Under the pieces are notes generated by a model, which was given only the letters and a program-made list of their open reading frames with translations, did no database searches and was not told where the DNA came from. Shown here in pieces: positions 26,503 to 34,777 of a stretch of 64,000 bases of DNA; positions within the stretch are counted from its first letter, which is position 1, and every line of letters begins with the position of its first letter. Location: NCBI GenBank assembly GCA_012728375.1, contig JAAYFF010000034.1, positions 1-64,000 of the forward strand. The letters are read 5' to 3'. The DNA comes from Bacillota bacterium (lineage in GTDB: Bacteria > Bacillota > Dethiobacteria > DTU022 > UBA8154). A program made the position numbers and the translations under genes.

Positions 26503-27114
26503 TCAGACGAAAAGTGATGCAATTATAAGAAAGATATTCATTATTAATGAAGCAAGGGGAACGAGAAAAAACGGTATTATCCCAAGAAAAAGCAGCAGGA
26601 TGAGGATAAAGGGGCCGTATGGTTCGATCTTGTAATAAAAAGAAAAAGCCGAAGACGGCAGAAGTGAAGAGAGTATCTTCGAACCGTCCAGGGGAGGCAG
26701 CGGAATAATATTGAAAACAGCCAGATAAACATTGTAGAGGAAAAGGTTCTGCAGAATTGCTTCAAAAAAAGGACCTCGTTGGCCAAACATAAGCAAAAGA
26801 AAAGCTGAGATAAAGCCGAGCAGAAGGTTCATCCCGGGACCGGCCAGGGAAACCCAGAAGAGGCCTTTGCGGTAATCGTTAAAGCTGCGGGGATTGATGG
26901 GTACCGGCTTGGCCCAGCCAAAATGTACGACCCACAACATTAAAAGGCCAATGGGATCCAAATGGGCAAGGGGGTTTAATGTTAAGCGGCCGGCCAGCTT
27001 GGGGGTATGATCGCCCCAGGCGTAAGCCATTCTGGCGTGCGCGTATTCGTGAAAAGTAATGGCAATGAGCAAGGCTGGAATACGGTACAATAAATCGCTT
27101 GCAAGATAATTCAT
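26503..27114 (-). CDS. Site-2 protease family (M50) membrane metalloprotease
   Basis: Intramembrane zinc protease of the short YwhC/FpaP type. Starting at the ATG 6 nt after AAAGGAG it has 203 residues, HEYAH (zinc ligands) near 22-26 and the third-ligand segment NIIPLPPLDG near 140, with about six membrane segments. The gene commonly stands between scpAB/trpS and other housekeeping genes in Clostridia. Substrate unknown. Confidence 0.9.
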   Translation of the reverse strand: MNYLASDLLYRIPALLIAITFHEYAHARMAYAWGDHTPKLAGRLTLNPLAHLDPIGLLMLWVVHFGWAKPVPINPRSFNDYRKGLFWVSLAGPGMNLLLGFISAFLLLMFGQRGPFFEAILQNLFLYNVYLAVFNIIPLPPLDGSKILSSLLPSSAFSFYYKIEPYGPFILILLLFLGIIPFFLVPLASLIMNIFLIIASLFV

Positions 27115-27143
27115 TTGTTTCTCCTTTGAAAACAACAGAAGAA

Positions 27144-28157
27144 TTATGTTAAAAGATTATTTAGATAAGCAAGACATTTTTCCTCATTTTTAAGGGCAGT
27201 TCTGTTTTTCATCATTTCAAGAAGAGCATATCTTTCCCTTCTTTTTAAACGCATGATATGGCACATATAATGTAGATCATGTTCGGATAGCTCAGAAAAT
27301 AACAGGCAAAGGTACGTTAAAAAAATATTTCCTCGCTTGACAGCTTTTTCATTCTTCATCCGTTGTAAAAATCCTTCCAAACAGCTGAGGCGCTTAAAAA
27401 GTTCGGAGCTAAGCTTAACCCGGGGAAAAAGCTGCTTAAAAAGATTAAGATCGACCAGGCGTGAAAGTATCTTTGCAGGGCATGATTCCGTGAAAAAGAG
27501 CCGAATTTCCTTGGAAAGGCTTTCTTTGCTCACTTTATTTAAAACATTATTTGCAATGGACTGCTGTAAAAGACTTTTTGTTTCCTCTTCAATAAAAAAA
27601 GAAAATCTTTGCTCAAAGCGGACAAGGCGCAGAATCCGCAAGGGATTATCGGCAAAGCTCAGCCTGTAAAGCACCTTTAATGCGCCCTTTTTTAAATCGT
27701 CCAAGCCGCCAAAAAAATCATAAAGCTCTCCAAAAGTATTCCAGTTTAGGGAGCAGGCCAGTGTGTTAATGGTAAAGTCTCTTTCAAACAGCTCTTTTTT
27801 TAAAAAGGCCCCTTCGCCGGACGCTTCCGCTGTTGTAAAGGGGTTAAAGTCCCTTCTTGCCGTTAACATATCAAAAACAAAACCCTTTGACAAGATTAAG
27901 GTTGCTGTTCCCAACTTTTCATACACCGTTAATTTGCCGGGAAGAACAGATACTAATTGCCGGGCAAAATCAACGGCTGAGCCGGTTATGAGCAAGTTTA
28001 ATTTACGGTTTTCCCTGCCGAGGAGCAGATCGCGTACAAAACTTCCGGCACAATAAATTTGCGCGGAATTTCTGCCGGCTTGTGATGAAAGAAAATAGAG
28101 AATCCCCTGCATTTCCGGGGTAAGAGCACTGTTTATCAGGGGAATAAGGTTACTCAT
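27144..28157 (-). CDS. tRNA nucleotidyltransferase/poly(A) polymerase-like protein lacking the catalytic DxD
   Basis: 337 residues with the class II head domain: AGSFVRDLLLGR near 38-49, ERDFTINTLA near 128, DFFGGLDDLKKG near 148 and DNPLRILRLVRF near 172. In active enzymes the VRDxLLGR stretch is followed by DxD, which holds the two metal ions; here that place reads RKLNLL, i.e. Lys and Asn in place of the aspartates. The DNA reading was checked by hand over this stretch. The C-terminal half is helical with no HD domain. It probably binds tRNA-like RNA without adding CCA, or has a different role. Confidence 0.8.
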   Translation of the reverse strand: MSNLIPLINSALTPEMQGILYFLSSQAGRNSAQIYCAGSFVRDLLLGRENRKLNLLITGSAVDFARQLVSVLPGKLTVYEKLGTATLILSKGFVFDMLTARRDFNPFTTAEASGEGAFLKKELFERDFTINTLACSLNWNTFGELYDFFGGLDDLKKGALKVLYRLSFADNPLRILRLVRFEQRFSFFIEEETKSLLQQSIANNVLNKVSKESLSKEIRLFFTESCPAKILSRLVDLNLFKQLFPRVKLSSELFKRLSCLEGFLQRMKNEKAVKRGNIFLTYLCLLFSELSEHDLHYMCHIMRLKRRERYALLEMMKNRTALKNEEKCLAYLNNLLT

Positions 28158-28201
28158 AAAGATTGGGCCTTTTCCAGTAATTTTGTTATATTCTTTTGAT
28201 T

Positions 28202-28210
28202 ATTATACCA
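28202..28210 (-). promoter_or_regulatory. Extended -10 promoter candidate for the CCA-like gene
   Basis: TGGTATAAT on the minus strand, about 45 bp before the ATG of the nucleotidyltransferase-like gene. No good -35 box is seen, as is usual for extended -10 promoters. It would start the long run from 28.2 kb down to gerW. Confidence 0.45.
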
Positions 28211-28341
28211 TATAATAACAGTTAAGGCGAACTAAAAAGAACAAATAGTATTTTATCCCTTATTATCGGCATTTATGAAAAAAGATATTTAAAAAAGAAA
28301 ACATAAATACACAATAAAATGAAAATATAAAAAGAAATATA

Positions 28342-28362
28342 CCCGCTTTAGCGGGTTTTTTT
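28342..28362 (+). terminator. Plus-strand terminator without an upstream gene
   Basis: CCCGC-TTTA-GCGGG followed by seven T on the plus strand. No plus-strand gene is found before it in 28158-28340, which is AT-rich, so it may be a remnant of a lost gene or block read-through from the divergent start. Confidence 0.7.
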
Positions 28363-28383
28363 ACGTAATTTACTTAACTTCTA

Positions 28384-28412
28384 TTGGCATTACGTAATTT
28401 ACGTAATATAAT
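28384..28412 (+). promoter_or_regulatory. Sigma-A promoter with ACGTAATTTAC operator repeats before the HicB-like gene
   Basis: TTGGCA (28384-28389) and TATAAT (28407-28412) are 17 bp apart. The spacer holds TTACGTAATTTACGTAA, and another TTACGTAATTTAC lies upstream at 28361-28373. Such repeats fit binding by the ribbon-helix-helix domain of the gene's own product, as known for HicB autorepression. Confidence 0.75.
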
Positions 28413-28440
28413 TAAATCAGAAAGAAAGGAGGTAAAATCT

Positions 28441-28818
28441 ATGGATTATATTTATCCGGCTATCTTTGAACATAATAATGATGGCAGCTATACAATCACA
28501 TTTCCGGACTTGCCGGGTTGTATCAGCGAAGGCAAATCTTTAAGCAATGCTATGGATATGGCACAAAAGGCACTAACCCAATGGATTGAGTATCTATTTG
28601 ATGAAAAAGAACCAATACCAGAGCCAAGTGATATTAAAAAAATAATTCCTGCCAATAATCAATTCGTTAATCTTGTTCAAGCTCAGATGCGGGATAACCG
28701 CGCAGTACGCCGCACCGTCAGTATACCTGGATGGTTAGATGCCAAAGCTACTGAGGCAGGATTAAGTCTATCGAAAATACTTCAAGATGCTTTAAAAGAA
28801 CGTCTTGGCATACAATGA
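28441..28818 (+). CDS. HicB-type antitoxin-like protein without HicA
   Basis: 125 residues from the ATG 6 nt after AAAGGAGG. The N-terminal part (YPAIFEHNNDGSYTITFPDLPGCISEG) is the HicB degenerate RNase H-like fold; the C-terminal 40 residues (RRTVSIPGWLDAKATEAGLSLSKIL) form a ribbon-helix-helix DNA-binding domain. It is the only plus-strand gene in the window and has its own promoter and terminator. No hicA-sized frame precedes or follows it, so it is either an orphan antitoxin or a free-standing regulator. Confidence 0.85.
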   Translation: MDYIYPAIFEHNNDGSYTITFPDLPGCISEGKSLSNAMDMAQKALTQWIEYLFDEKEPIPEPSDIKKIIPANNQFVNLVQAQMRDNRAVRRTVSIPGWLDAKATEAGLSLSKILQDALKERLGIQ

Positions 28819-28821
28819 TTA

Positions 28822-28846
28822 AGCAGCCTTAACCGGCTGCTTTTTC
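28822..28846 (+). terminator. Terminator of the HicB-like gene
   Basis: AGCAGCC / GGCTGCT stem (7 bp, 6-nt loop) followed by TTTTT, four bases after the stop codon. Confidence 0.85.
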
Positions 28847-28951
28847 TCTACCTTCCTACATTGCTGTCTTCCGCCCCTGGCACCATATGATGTTTCATAA
28901 AAGATTTTTGACGTTTATTATATAAAATTATATTACAAAAAAGAAAGCAGT

Positions 28952-30439
28952 TTATCCCTGCTCAGCTCCATCTTCCTTAATATCCGAGTCTCTTGTTTTT
29001 AAAAAACCGGGACGAAATCTTTTTATGGGAAGGGGCTTACGGAAGAAAACATCCAGCAAAGAAGGCCAGTTAAAGGGAATAAGGGGGTATAAATAAGGAA
29101 CTCCAAAGGAGCGTGTTCGGACCAGGTAAATAAAAACAAATAACAGACCCCCTAAAAAGCCCGTAAGCTGAAATAAACCAGTTAATAGAAGCAGTAAAAG
29201 ATGTATGAGCCTGTTTGCCAGCCCTAATTCCCAACTTGGGGTGGAGAATACTCCTATAGCGACCAAACTGATATACAGCAAAACTTCCGGCACAAAGAGA
29301 CCCACATTAATAGCAATATCGCCAATTAGCAGTGCTCCTACCAGGCCAAGGGCAGTGGCCAGCGGAGAGGGCGTATGAATGCTGGCCAAACGGATAAGAT
29401 CAAGCCCGAGGTTGGCAATAATAAATTGAATAAAAAGAGGAATGGCAGCTGTATCCTTCGGGCCGATAAAAGTGAGGGAATCGGGTAAAGGAAGATAGTG
29501 TTCGGCAAACAACAGCCAGACGGGGACGAGAAAGACCGACACAAAAATTCCTAAAAGACGGACCAGGCGTATATAAACTCCTACAGGGGGATTATGGCGA
29601 AATTCTTCGGCGTGTTGGACATGGTGAAAAATAGTCACAGGTGCGATGATGACTGATGGTGAGGTGTCTACAACAATGCAAACGTGACCTTCAAAAAGAT
29701 GTGCCGCGGCCACATCCGGCCTTTCTGTATAGCGGACTGTGGGAAAGGGATTCCAGGGCTGTTTTGTTAAAAATTCCTCCACGGATTTTTCGGCCATCGG
29801 CAATCCGTCGATGTCTATGGCTGCAAATCTTTCTTTAATTGTTCTTAAAATATCTGGGTTGACGATATCTTCAATATAAATAAGCGCGACTTCCGAGAGG
29901 GAACGGGTGCCAATCTTAAAAATTTCCGTACGCAGTTTGGGATCCCTTACCCTTCTGCGGATCATTGTGACATTAAAGAGCAGGGTTTCCACGAAGCCGT
30001 CCCGGGACCCCCTGGTAATCTTCTCAATATCCGGCTCTTCAGGCCCTCTGGCGGGATACTGCCGGACATCGATAATGAGAGCTTCTTTTTCTCCGTCCAG
30101 AAAAAAAACAAGAGGGCCGGATAAGACTGTCTGTACTGCTTCTTCCAAATTATCCACAGAGGAAATTTCCCCGTACGGAAGGAGTAACGACTTTATTTTT
30201 TGCATAGTATTGGGGACAATTTCTTCCGGTTTTGCTGCAAGAAGCGATTTCATTATAAGAATAATGTCATCCGCATTTGCAAAACCGTCCAAGAAAAGAA
30301 AGAGGGCTCTTTTCCGCCCGACTTTAAACTCTCTTAAGAGCACATCAAAGCTAAGGTCAATACCCAGCTCTTTACGCAAATATTCTATATTGAAGTCCAG
30401 TTTGGGAAAAATAGCTGTCTTGTTGCGGTTGTCAGCCAT
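28952..30439 (-). CDS. spoVAF: Stage V sporulation protein AF (GerA-like)
   Basis: GerA-family membrane protein of the spoVA operon, thought to act with FigP/YqhR as an accessory channel in germination. 495 residues: soluble N-terminal domain (1-300) with the DIVNPDILRTIKERF and DTSPSVIIAP segments, then about five membrane segments (300-465) and a basic tail. Last gene of spoVAC-AD-AEb-AF. Confidence 0.93.
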   Translation of the reverse strand: MADNRNKTAIFPKLDFNIEYLRKELGIDLSFDVLLREFKVGRKRALFLFLDGFANADDIILIMKSLLAAKPEEIVPNTMQKIKSLLLPYGEISSVDNLEEAVQTVLSGPLVFFLDGEKEALIIDVRQYPARGPEEPDIEKITRGSRDGFVETLLFNVTMIRRRVRDPKLRTEIFKIGTRSLSEVALIYIEDIVNPDILRTIKERFAAIDIDGLPMAEKSVEEFLTKQPWNPFPTVRYTERPDVAAAHLFEGHVCIVVDTSPSVIIAPVTIFHHVQHAEEFRHNPPVGVYIRLVRLLGIFVSVFLVPVWLLFAEHYLPLPDSLTFIGPKDTAAIPLFIQFIIANLGLDLIRLASIHTPSPLATALGLVGALLIGDIAINVGLFVPEVLLYISLVAIGVFSTPSWELGLANRLIHLLLLLLTGLFQLTGFLGGLLFVFIYLVRTRSFGVPYLYPLIPFNWPSLLDVFFRKPLPIKRFRPGFLKTRDSDIKEDGAEQG

Positions 30440-30453
30440 AATTTATTTCCTTT

Positions 30454-30490
30454 TCACTTATACATTAATCTCTAATCTCTGAGCAGTTAC
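30454..30490. repeat. Half copy of the CTGAGCAGTTAC element
   Basis: Ends in CTGAGCAGTTAC-like sequence and contains CACTTATACATTAA, the reverse complement of the left part of the full element at 50139. It fills most of the 57-bp gap between spoVAF and spoVAEb. Confidence 0.7.
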
Positions 30491-30496
30491 CCTTTT

Positions 30497-30850
30497 TTAT
30501 CCTTTGGGATTGAAAACAAGGGCCATAAAAAAAGCAAAGATAATAGCAGCTGTTATCCCTGTTGATGTTAGCTCAAACATACCGGTCAAAACTCCCAGAA
30601 TGCCGCTTCGGGCTGCTTCGGACATTGCCCCTTTAGCCAGGGAGTTGCCAAAGCTGGAAATCGGGAGAAGAGCGCCTGCTCCCGCGAACTCGATGAGCTT
30701 ATCATAAACTCCCAGGCCTCCTAAAATTCCTCCGGCAACGGTAAAGCCCGATAAAATATGTCCCGGAGTCAGCGGCGTCAGGTCGAAAAGGAGCTGACCA
30801 ACCACACAAAAAAGCCCTCCAATGAGAAATGCCATCAAATAATTACCCAT
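30497..30850 (-). CDS. spoVAEb: Stage V sporulation protein AE, AEb form
   Basis: 117-residue membrane protein with three to four hydrophobic segments and the GAGALLPISSFGNSLAKGA motif near 56, characteristic of SpoVAEb/SpoVAC-type proteins. It is part of the channel that moves dipicolinic acid into the forespore and out at germination. 32 bp after spoVAD. Confidence 0.95.
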   Translation of the reverse strand: MGNYLMAFLIGGLFCVVGQLLFDLTPLTPGHILSGFTVAGGILGGLGVYDKLIEFAGAGALLPISSFGNSLAKGAMSEAARSGILGVLTGMFELTSTGITAAIIFAFFMALVFNPKG

Positions 30851-30882
30851 TTACAATTACCTGCCTTCTAACTCTGAATTGT

Positions 30883-31920
30883 TTATATCTCCAATGAAAT
30901 GGCGTGGGCAATACCAGGTATGCTTTCTCCCTGTTGAAATGTCGTTGTGCTGTGGAGTGCGCCCGTGGCAACGAGTAATACTTTGCGCAGCTCTTGCTGC
31001 ATCATTTGGGAATATATTTTTCCCAAAAAAACCAGGGCGCAACATGCACATCCGCTCGCTCCGGAATTAACTTTCTGATGAGGGTAATAAATTTGTACCC
31101 CGCAATCCGTATAATTATTGAGCTTTAAGCCCTTCCGCTCCAGGATATCCTCATTTAATTGTTTGCCAACTTCCCCTAAATCTCCGCTAAGGATGAGATC
31201 ATAATATTCCGGATCTCTTTTCAGGTCGGTAAAATGACGGTAAATTGTGTCGGCAGCAGCCGGGGCCATGGCCATACCCATATTGTAGGGATCCTTTATT
31301 CCGGGATCTACTATTTTCCCGATAGTGATCGATTCGATGCGGGGTCCTTCATGAAAAGAAGGACCGAGAACAACGGCTCCGGCACCTGTAACAGTCTGCT
31401 GCGAATATCCGGGTCTTTGATACCCGTATTCCGTAGGGTAACGATACTGCCTTTCAGAACTGCAATTATGACTGGAGGTACCTATGAGGATATGTTCGGC
31501 AAAATTGCCTTCCAAAAGCATTGCTCCGATGGATAGACCTTCCACCAGCGATGAACAGGCACCGTAAATGCCAAAAAAGGGTAAAGCAAGTTTTCTGGCG
31601 CAAAAAGAAGAACTGATAATCTGGTTTAAGAGATCGCCGGCAATAAATAAATCAATTTCATCAGGAGTTAGACCGGCTTTTCCCAGAGACAGGAAGCAGG
31701 CTTCCTCCAGCATATGGCATTCCGCTCTTTCAAAACTTTTTTCATTTAGCAGATTATCTGTACAGAGCCGGTCATAGTAACGGGCAAGGGGGCCTGCACT
31801 TTCCTTGGGCCCGGCAACTGTTGCGGTCGAAAGTAATACTGCCTTTTTTTCCATCATCAGGCTTTGGCGACCAATTTTTTTTCCTGCTGGTTTAATCTTC
31901 TCTGCGACGGCTTCAGTCAA
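30883..31920 (-). CDS. spoVAD: Stage V sporulation protein AD
   Basis: Thiolase-like soluble protein that binds dipicolinic acid on the inner spore membrane. 345 residues from a TTG 9 nt after AAGGGGAG; a later ATG (residue 21) has no ribosome site. The thiolase-fold signature GACSSLVEGLSIGA and the GASGCACCALVFLGK segment near the C-terminus are clear. Second gene of the spoVA set, 24 bp after spoVAC. Confidence 0.94.
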   Translation of the reverse strand: MTEAVAEKIKPAGKKIGRQSLMMEKKAVLLSTATVAGPKESAGPLARYYDRLCTDNLLNEKSFERAECHMLEEACFLSLGKAGLTPDEIDLFIAGDLLNQIISSSFCARKLALPFFGIYGACSSLVEGLSIGAMLLEGNFAEHILIGTSSHNCSSERQYRYPTEYGYQRPGYSQQTVTGAGAVVLGPSFHEGPRIESITIGKIVDPGIKDPYNMGMAMAPAAADTIYRHFTDLKRDPEYYDLILSGDLGEVGKQLNEDILERKGLKLNNYTDCGVQIYYPHQKVNSGASGCACCALVFLGKIYSQMMQQELRKVLLVATGALHSTTTFQQGESIPGIAHAISLEI

Positions 31921-31944
31921 GATAAGTAACTCCCCTTGTCACTG

Positions 31945-32415
31945 CTATGGCGCTATTGCAGAAATAAGTCCGACAATAAAAGCTGTCACAACGCCGAAAA
32001 CAATCACCGAGCCGGCAAGGCCGAACATTTTTGAGCCTGTTCCGAGAACAAGGCCTTCCCTTTTGAATTCGATAGCCATGGAGGTAACGGAATTTGCAAA
32101 TCCGGTTACCGGTACAGCCAAACCAGCCCCGGCTATTCTCGAAATTTTATCAAAAACGCCAAGCCCCGTTAAAATAGCAGCGATAAAAATTACTGTCGCT
32201 ACTGTCGGGTTTCCAGCCTGTTTTTCGGGCACTCCCAGGTATAAGAAAAGATTAAGGATCAACTGCCCTAAAAGGCACACCGTTCCTCCGGCCAGAAAAG
32301 CGCTGACAACGTTTTTAAAAAGGGGCGGCCGCGGCTTTTTTTGTTTGTTCCAATCATTCAGCCATTTCTCATCCAGCAATAGTTCTTCGTTATGGTCTGA
32401 TTTCTCTTGGGACAT
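31945..32415 (-). CDS. spoVAC: Stage V sporulation protein AC
   Basis: Membrane channel component for dipicolinic acid. From the ATG 6 nt after AAGGGGTG it has 156 residues: a charged N-terminus, then four hydrophobic segments with GAGLAVPVTGFANSVTSMA near 100, homologous to the motif in SpoVAEb. spoVAA and spoVAB are not present, as in many Clostridia that keep only AC-AD-AE. Confidence 0.94.
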   Translation of the reverse strand: MSQEKSDHNEELLLDEKWLNDWNKQKKPRPPLFKNVVSAFLAGGTVCLLGQLILNLFLYLGVPEKQAGNPTVATVIFIAAILTGLGVFDKISRIAGAGLAVPVTGFANSVTSMAIEFKREGLVLGTGSKMFGLAGSVIVFGVVTAFIVGLISAIAP

Positions 32416-32441
32416 TTTTTTCACCCCTTAGAAAATAATAT

Positions 32442-32506
32442 GTAAACCGCGGCGGTGGCATTTCTTAGCTGCCGGAATACCCGGCAGCGTCAACCCCGCG
32501 GTTTAC
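32442..32506 (-). terminator. Nested two-stem hairpin between dodecin gene and spoVAC
   Basis: Outer stem GTAAACCGCGG / CCGCGGTTTAC (11 bp) encloses an inner stem GCTGCCGG / CCGGCAGC (8 bp). The minus-strand tail is AT-rich rather than a T-run. CATATTA, matching a sigma-G -10 box, overlaps its downstream foot at 32436-32442, but no good -35 is seen. It may end the dodecin message and insulate spoVA. Confidence 0.6.
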
Positions 32507-32531
32507 TATTGACCTTACGCGAAATTTTTAC

Positions 32532-32747
32532 TTATCTATCTCTATCCTCTTCAACTCCGAATGCCAGTTTGACATTTGCTTTGTACCCTACAACTTCACC
32601 GTTTTGCACGTTTGCCGTTAAATTTAGCACTTCTACACCCGTAATATGATCTACTGTTTGCGAAGCATTTCTAACAGCACTTTTAATGGCATCTTCCCAT
32701 CCTGAGTTTGACTCTCCAATTAGTTCAATTACTTTGGCGATTTGCAC
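32532..32747 (-). CDS. Dodecin family flavin-binding protein
   Basis: 71 residues with the dodecin pattern: VIELIGESNSGWEDAIKSAV, then HITGVEVLNL and GYKANVKLAFGVEE. Dodecins form 12-mers that store riboflavin or FMN. The tryptophan of the flavin site (W17) is kept. Placed just before spoVAC but separated by the nested hairpin. Confidence 0.92.
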   Translation of the reverse strand: MQIAKVIELIGESNSGWEDAIKSAVRNASQTVDHITGVEVLNLTANVQNGEVVGYKANVKLAFGVEEDRDR

Positions 32748-32816
32748 CTTTAAATGCCCACCTTTCTTAAAATATTTTTAAGTGTAATCTGCAAACGTGT
32801 TTAGTTTTCCTCTTTT

Positions 32817-33017
32817 TTAAAGTTCTATTCCGCGGGGACAAACATCCACATAATTTTGCGGCAGCTTTTCCTGCGCGAAACTGCAAACAGGCCTGGAGCG
32901 TTTTGGTGCTTCCTCTTCCCGGGGCGACCAGGAGTAACTGAGGAAAAAAGACATCATAATCACTACAATGAGCATGAGAAGCAAAAGTAGAATAAAGTAG
33001 CGCGGTTTTTTTTGCAC
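32817..33017 (-). CDS. Small unknown membrane protein, 66 residues
   Basis: GTG start 6 nt after GAGGAG. Basic start (MQKKPRYF), one membrane segment at 8-27, then a polar outer part of about 38 residues with two cysteines (C45 and C60) that could pair outside the cell or forespore. Not recognised as a named family. Between the dnaJ-like gene terminator and the dodecin gene. Confidence 0.65.
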   Translation of the reverse strand: MQKKPRYFILLLLLMLIVVIMMSFFLSYSWSPREEEAPKRSRPVCSFAQEKLPQNYVDVCPRGIEL

Positions 33018-33115
33018 TTTTTTCTCCTCAAAACGTATCTGTTACCATTATTTTTACGGTTATAGTATCCCCTTGCACTTTTTTTTTATTTGAGGTTTTC
33101 CCTGCTAAAAATAAA

Positions 33116-33135
33116 AACCCCTTTTTTAAGGGGTT
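33116..33135 (-). terminator. Terminator of the dnaJ-like gene
   Basis: AACCCCTT / AAGGGGTT stem with a short loop, followed on the minus strand by a long T-rich run. Confidence 0.85.
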
Positions 33136-33159
33136 GGCTGTTTTTCCGGTAAATAAATT

Positions 33160-33933
33160 TTAGCGGAAGGGCTTTTGCCTGAAGAACTTTGTTATTTTTT
33201 GCAGCAAAGGAACGCGAATTATTACTTCCAGGTAAAGATCCCCGGCTTCTCCTCCTCCTTTTCCTCTTCCGCCCAATCCTTTTAATCTTATTTTTTGGCC
33301 GCTTTTGATATTTGGAGGGACTTTAACAATTATTCTTTGACTTTTTCCCCATTTTTGACGGATATATTCGACCTTTCCCCCTTGTTGCGCTTGTTTGGGG
33401 TTTAAAAAAAGGAAGTCGTAAAAGTCCCTGCCCCTTTCCGCATATTTTATCCCAAAGGCGTTCTCCAGCCTATGTTTTAAAAAGTTGTTTAAAAAGCTTC
33501 CGTAAAGGATAAACCCTCGTCCGAAAAAACCCGGACTGCGAAAAACAAACGTTTGGTATTTGGAACCATAAAATTCCTTAAAAATTTCGTCAAAATTTCT
33601 AAAACCAAATGCCTTGGACATTTCCTCCAGTATCTGGTTTATATCTGAACCTTTAAAAATATCCTCATCTGAATAACTTTCTCTAAATTTCTGAGAAGCA
33701 AAAGAGCCATAGCTTTCTCGGTAAGTGTCGTATTCTTTCCTTTTTGCCCGATCGGAAAGGACGGCATAAGCTTCGTTAATTTGCTTCATTTTCTCTGCTG
33801 CCGCGGGGTCTTCTTTATTTCTGTCCGGATGATATTTAAAGGCCAGTTTGCGATAAGCGTCCTTTATCTGCTCCGGAGTTGCATCTTTACTTACTCCTAA
33901 CAATTGATAGTAATCCTTGGCCATTTTTTTCAT
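33160..33933 (-). CDS. DnaJ-domain protein, CbpA-like short form
   Basis: J-domain co-chaperone. J domain at 5-72 with HPD at 35-37; residues 75-170 are aromatic and phenylalanine-rich without a zinc-finger region; residues 190-245 resemble a single DnaJ C-terminal beta domain ([22 protein letters not shown]). At 257 residues it is shorter than DnaJ and has only one substrate-binding domain. Alone between two terminators, downstream of sigF. Confidence 0.87.
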   Translation of the reverse strand: MKKMAKDYYQLLGVSKDATPEQIKDAYRKLAFKYHPDRNKEDPAAAEKMKQINEAYAVLSDRAKRKEYDTYRESYGSFASQKFRESYSDEDIFKGSDINQILEEMSKAFGFRNFDEIFKEFYGSKYQTFVFRSPGFFGRGFILYGSFLNNFLKHRLENAFGIKYAERGRDFYDFLFLNPKQAQQGGKVEYIRQKWGKSQRIIVKVPPNIKSGQKIRLKGLGGRGKGGGEAGDLYLEVIIRVPLLQKITKFFRQKPFR

Positions 33934-33957
33934 CCTTTACTATTACTATAAAAAGAT

Positions 33958-34022
33958 GATTCCACTGCATGAGAAAGCATATTTCGTTTTATGCAACAGA
34001 ACATCATTATATGCGTGGAATC
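33958..34022 (-). terminator. Terminator of the spoIIA operon
   Basis: GATTCCAC(T)GCAT / ATGCGTGGAATC arms, one bulged base and a long loop, then a short T-run on the minus strand; 20 bp after the sigF stop. Confidence 0.6.
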
Positions 34023-34041
34023 AAAGATTAAAAACGCGAAA

Positions 34042-34764
34042 TTATTTGGAACTGTTCTTTAACTTAGCAAGTATTTCCCGTTCCAGGCGCGAGATGTGAG
34101 ATTGGGAAAGGTTCAAAAGTTGTGCTGTTTCCGCCTGGGTTTTTCCTAAAATATGGCGGAAAACAATAACCTGTCTCTCCCGGTAGGGAAGATTGATAAG
34201 TTGTTCTTTCAGAAAAAGATTGCTGTCCATGTCTTCCCAGGTAAGAATTTTGCCTTCACCCAATTCGGGGTGCTTCAACTGAAGGGACTTTTCGTCCAGG
34301 GAAGCAGGCGGATATTGCAATTCCATTAACCAGGCTATTTCTTCCCTTTCCAGTCCCATTTTTTCGGCCAGCTCCTCCAGGCGGGGAGCTCTTTGCAGCT
34401 CTTGTTCCATCTTTTTTTGATTTTTGAGTAATTGAATATAATGTTCATAATAAGAACGGGATATTTTTGTTAAATATCCGCTTTTGCGCAAGTAAGAGCG
34501 GATTTCCCCCATGATGAAAGGAACTGCGTAAGTAGAAAAACGTGTCCCCCTATCTGGGTCGAAATTTTGCAGAGCCTTTAACAAACCGAGGCAACCTTCC
34601 TGAAAAAGATCGTCATCATCGTCTCTTCCCCGGGAGACCCTTTTAACCATGGCGTGAACCAATGGCAGGTTTAAAGAGAAAAGCTCATCTCTGGCCTGGA
34701 GATCGCCGTTTTTATTTTTGCGGAATAAATCGCTTCTTTCCTGTTCTCCTTTTTGATGCGGCAT
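34042..34764 (-). CDS. sigF: Forespore sigma factor sigma-F
   Basis: First forespore-specific sigma factor, held by SpoIIAB until SpoIIAA frees it. Starting at the ATG after AAAGGGGAAA it has 240 residues: region 2 with DDDLFQEGCLGLLKAL, GTRFSTYAVPFIMGEIRSYLR, region 3 and region 4 helix-turn-helix (TQAETAQLLNLSQSHISRLER). An open extension upstream overlaps spoIIAB but lacks a ribosome site. Confidence 0.96.
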   Translation of the reverse strand: MPHQKGEQERSDLFRKNKNGDLQARDELFSLNLPLVHAMVKRVSRGRDDDDDLFQEGCLGLLKALQNFDPDRGTRFSTYAVPFIMGEIRSYLRKSGYLTKISRSYYEHYIQLLKNQKKMEQELQRAPRLEELAEKMGLEREEIAWLMELQYPPASLDEKSLQLKHPELGEGKILTWEDMDSNLFLKEQLINLPYRERQVIVFRHILGKTQAETAQLLNLSQSHISRLEREILAKLKNSSK

Positions 34765-34777
34765 TTTTATTTCCCCT

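Noticed and set aside
31805-32431. 208-codon plus-strand open frame over spoVAC
   Set aside because: Mirror of the hydrophobic spoVAC codons; repeated Ala/Thr/Ile composition, no ribosome site.
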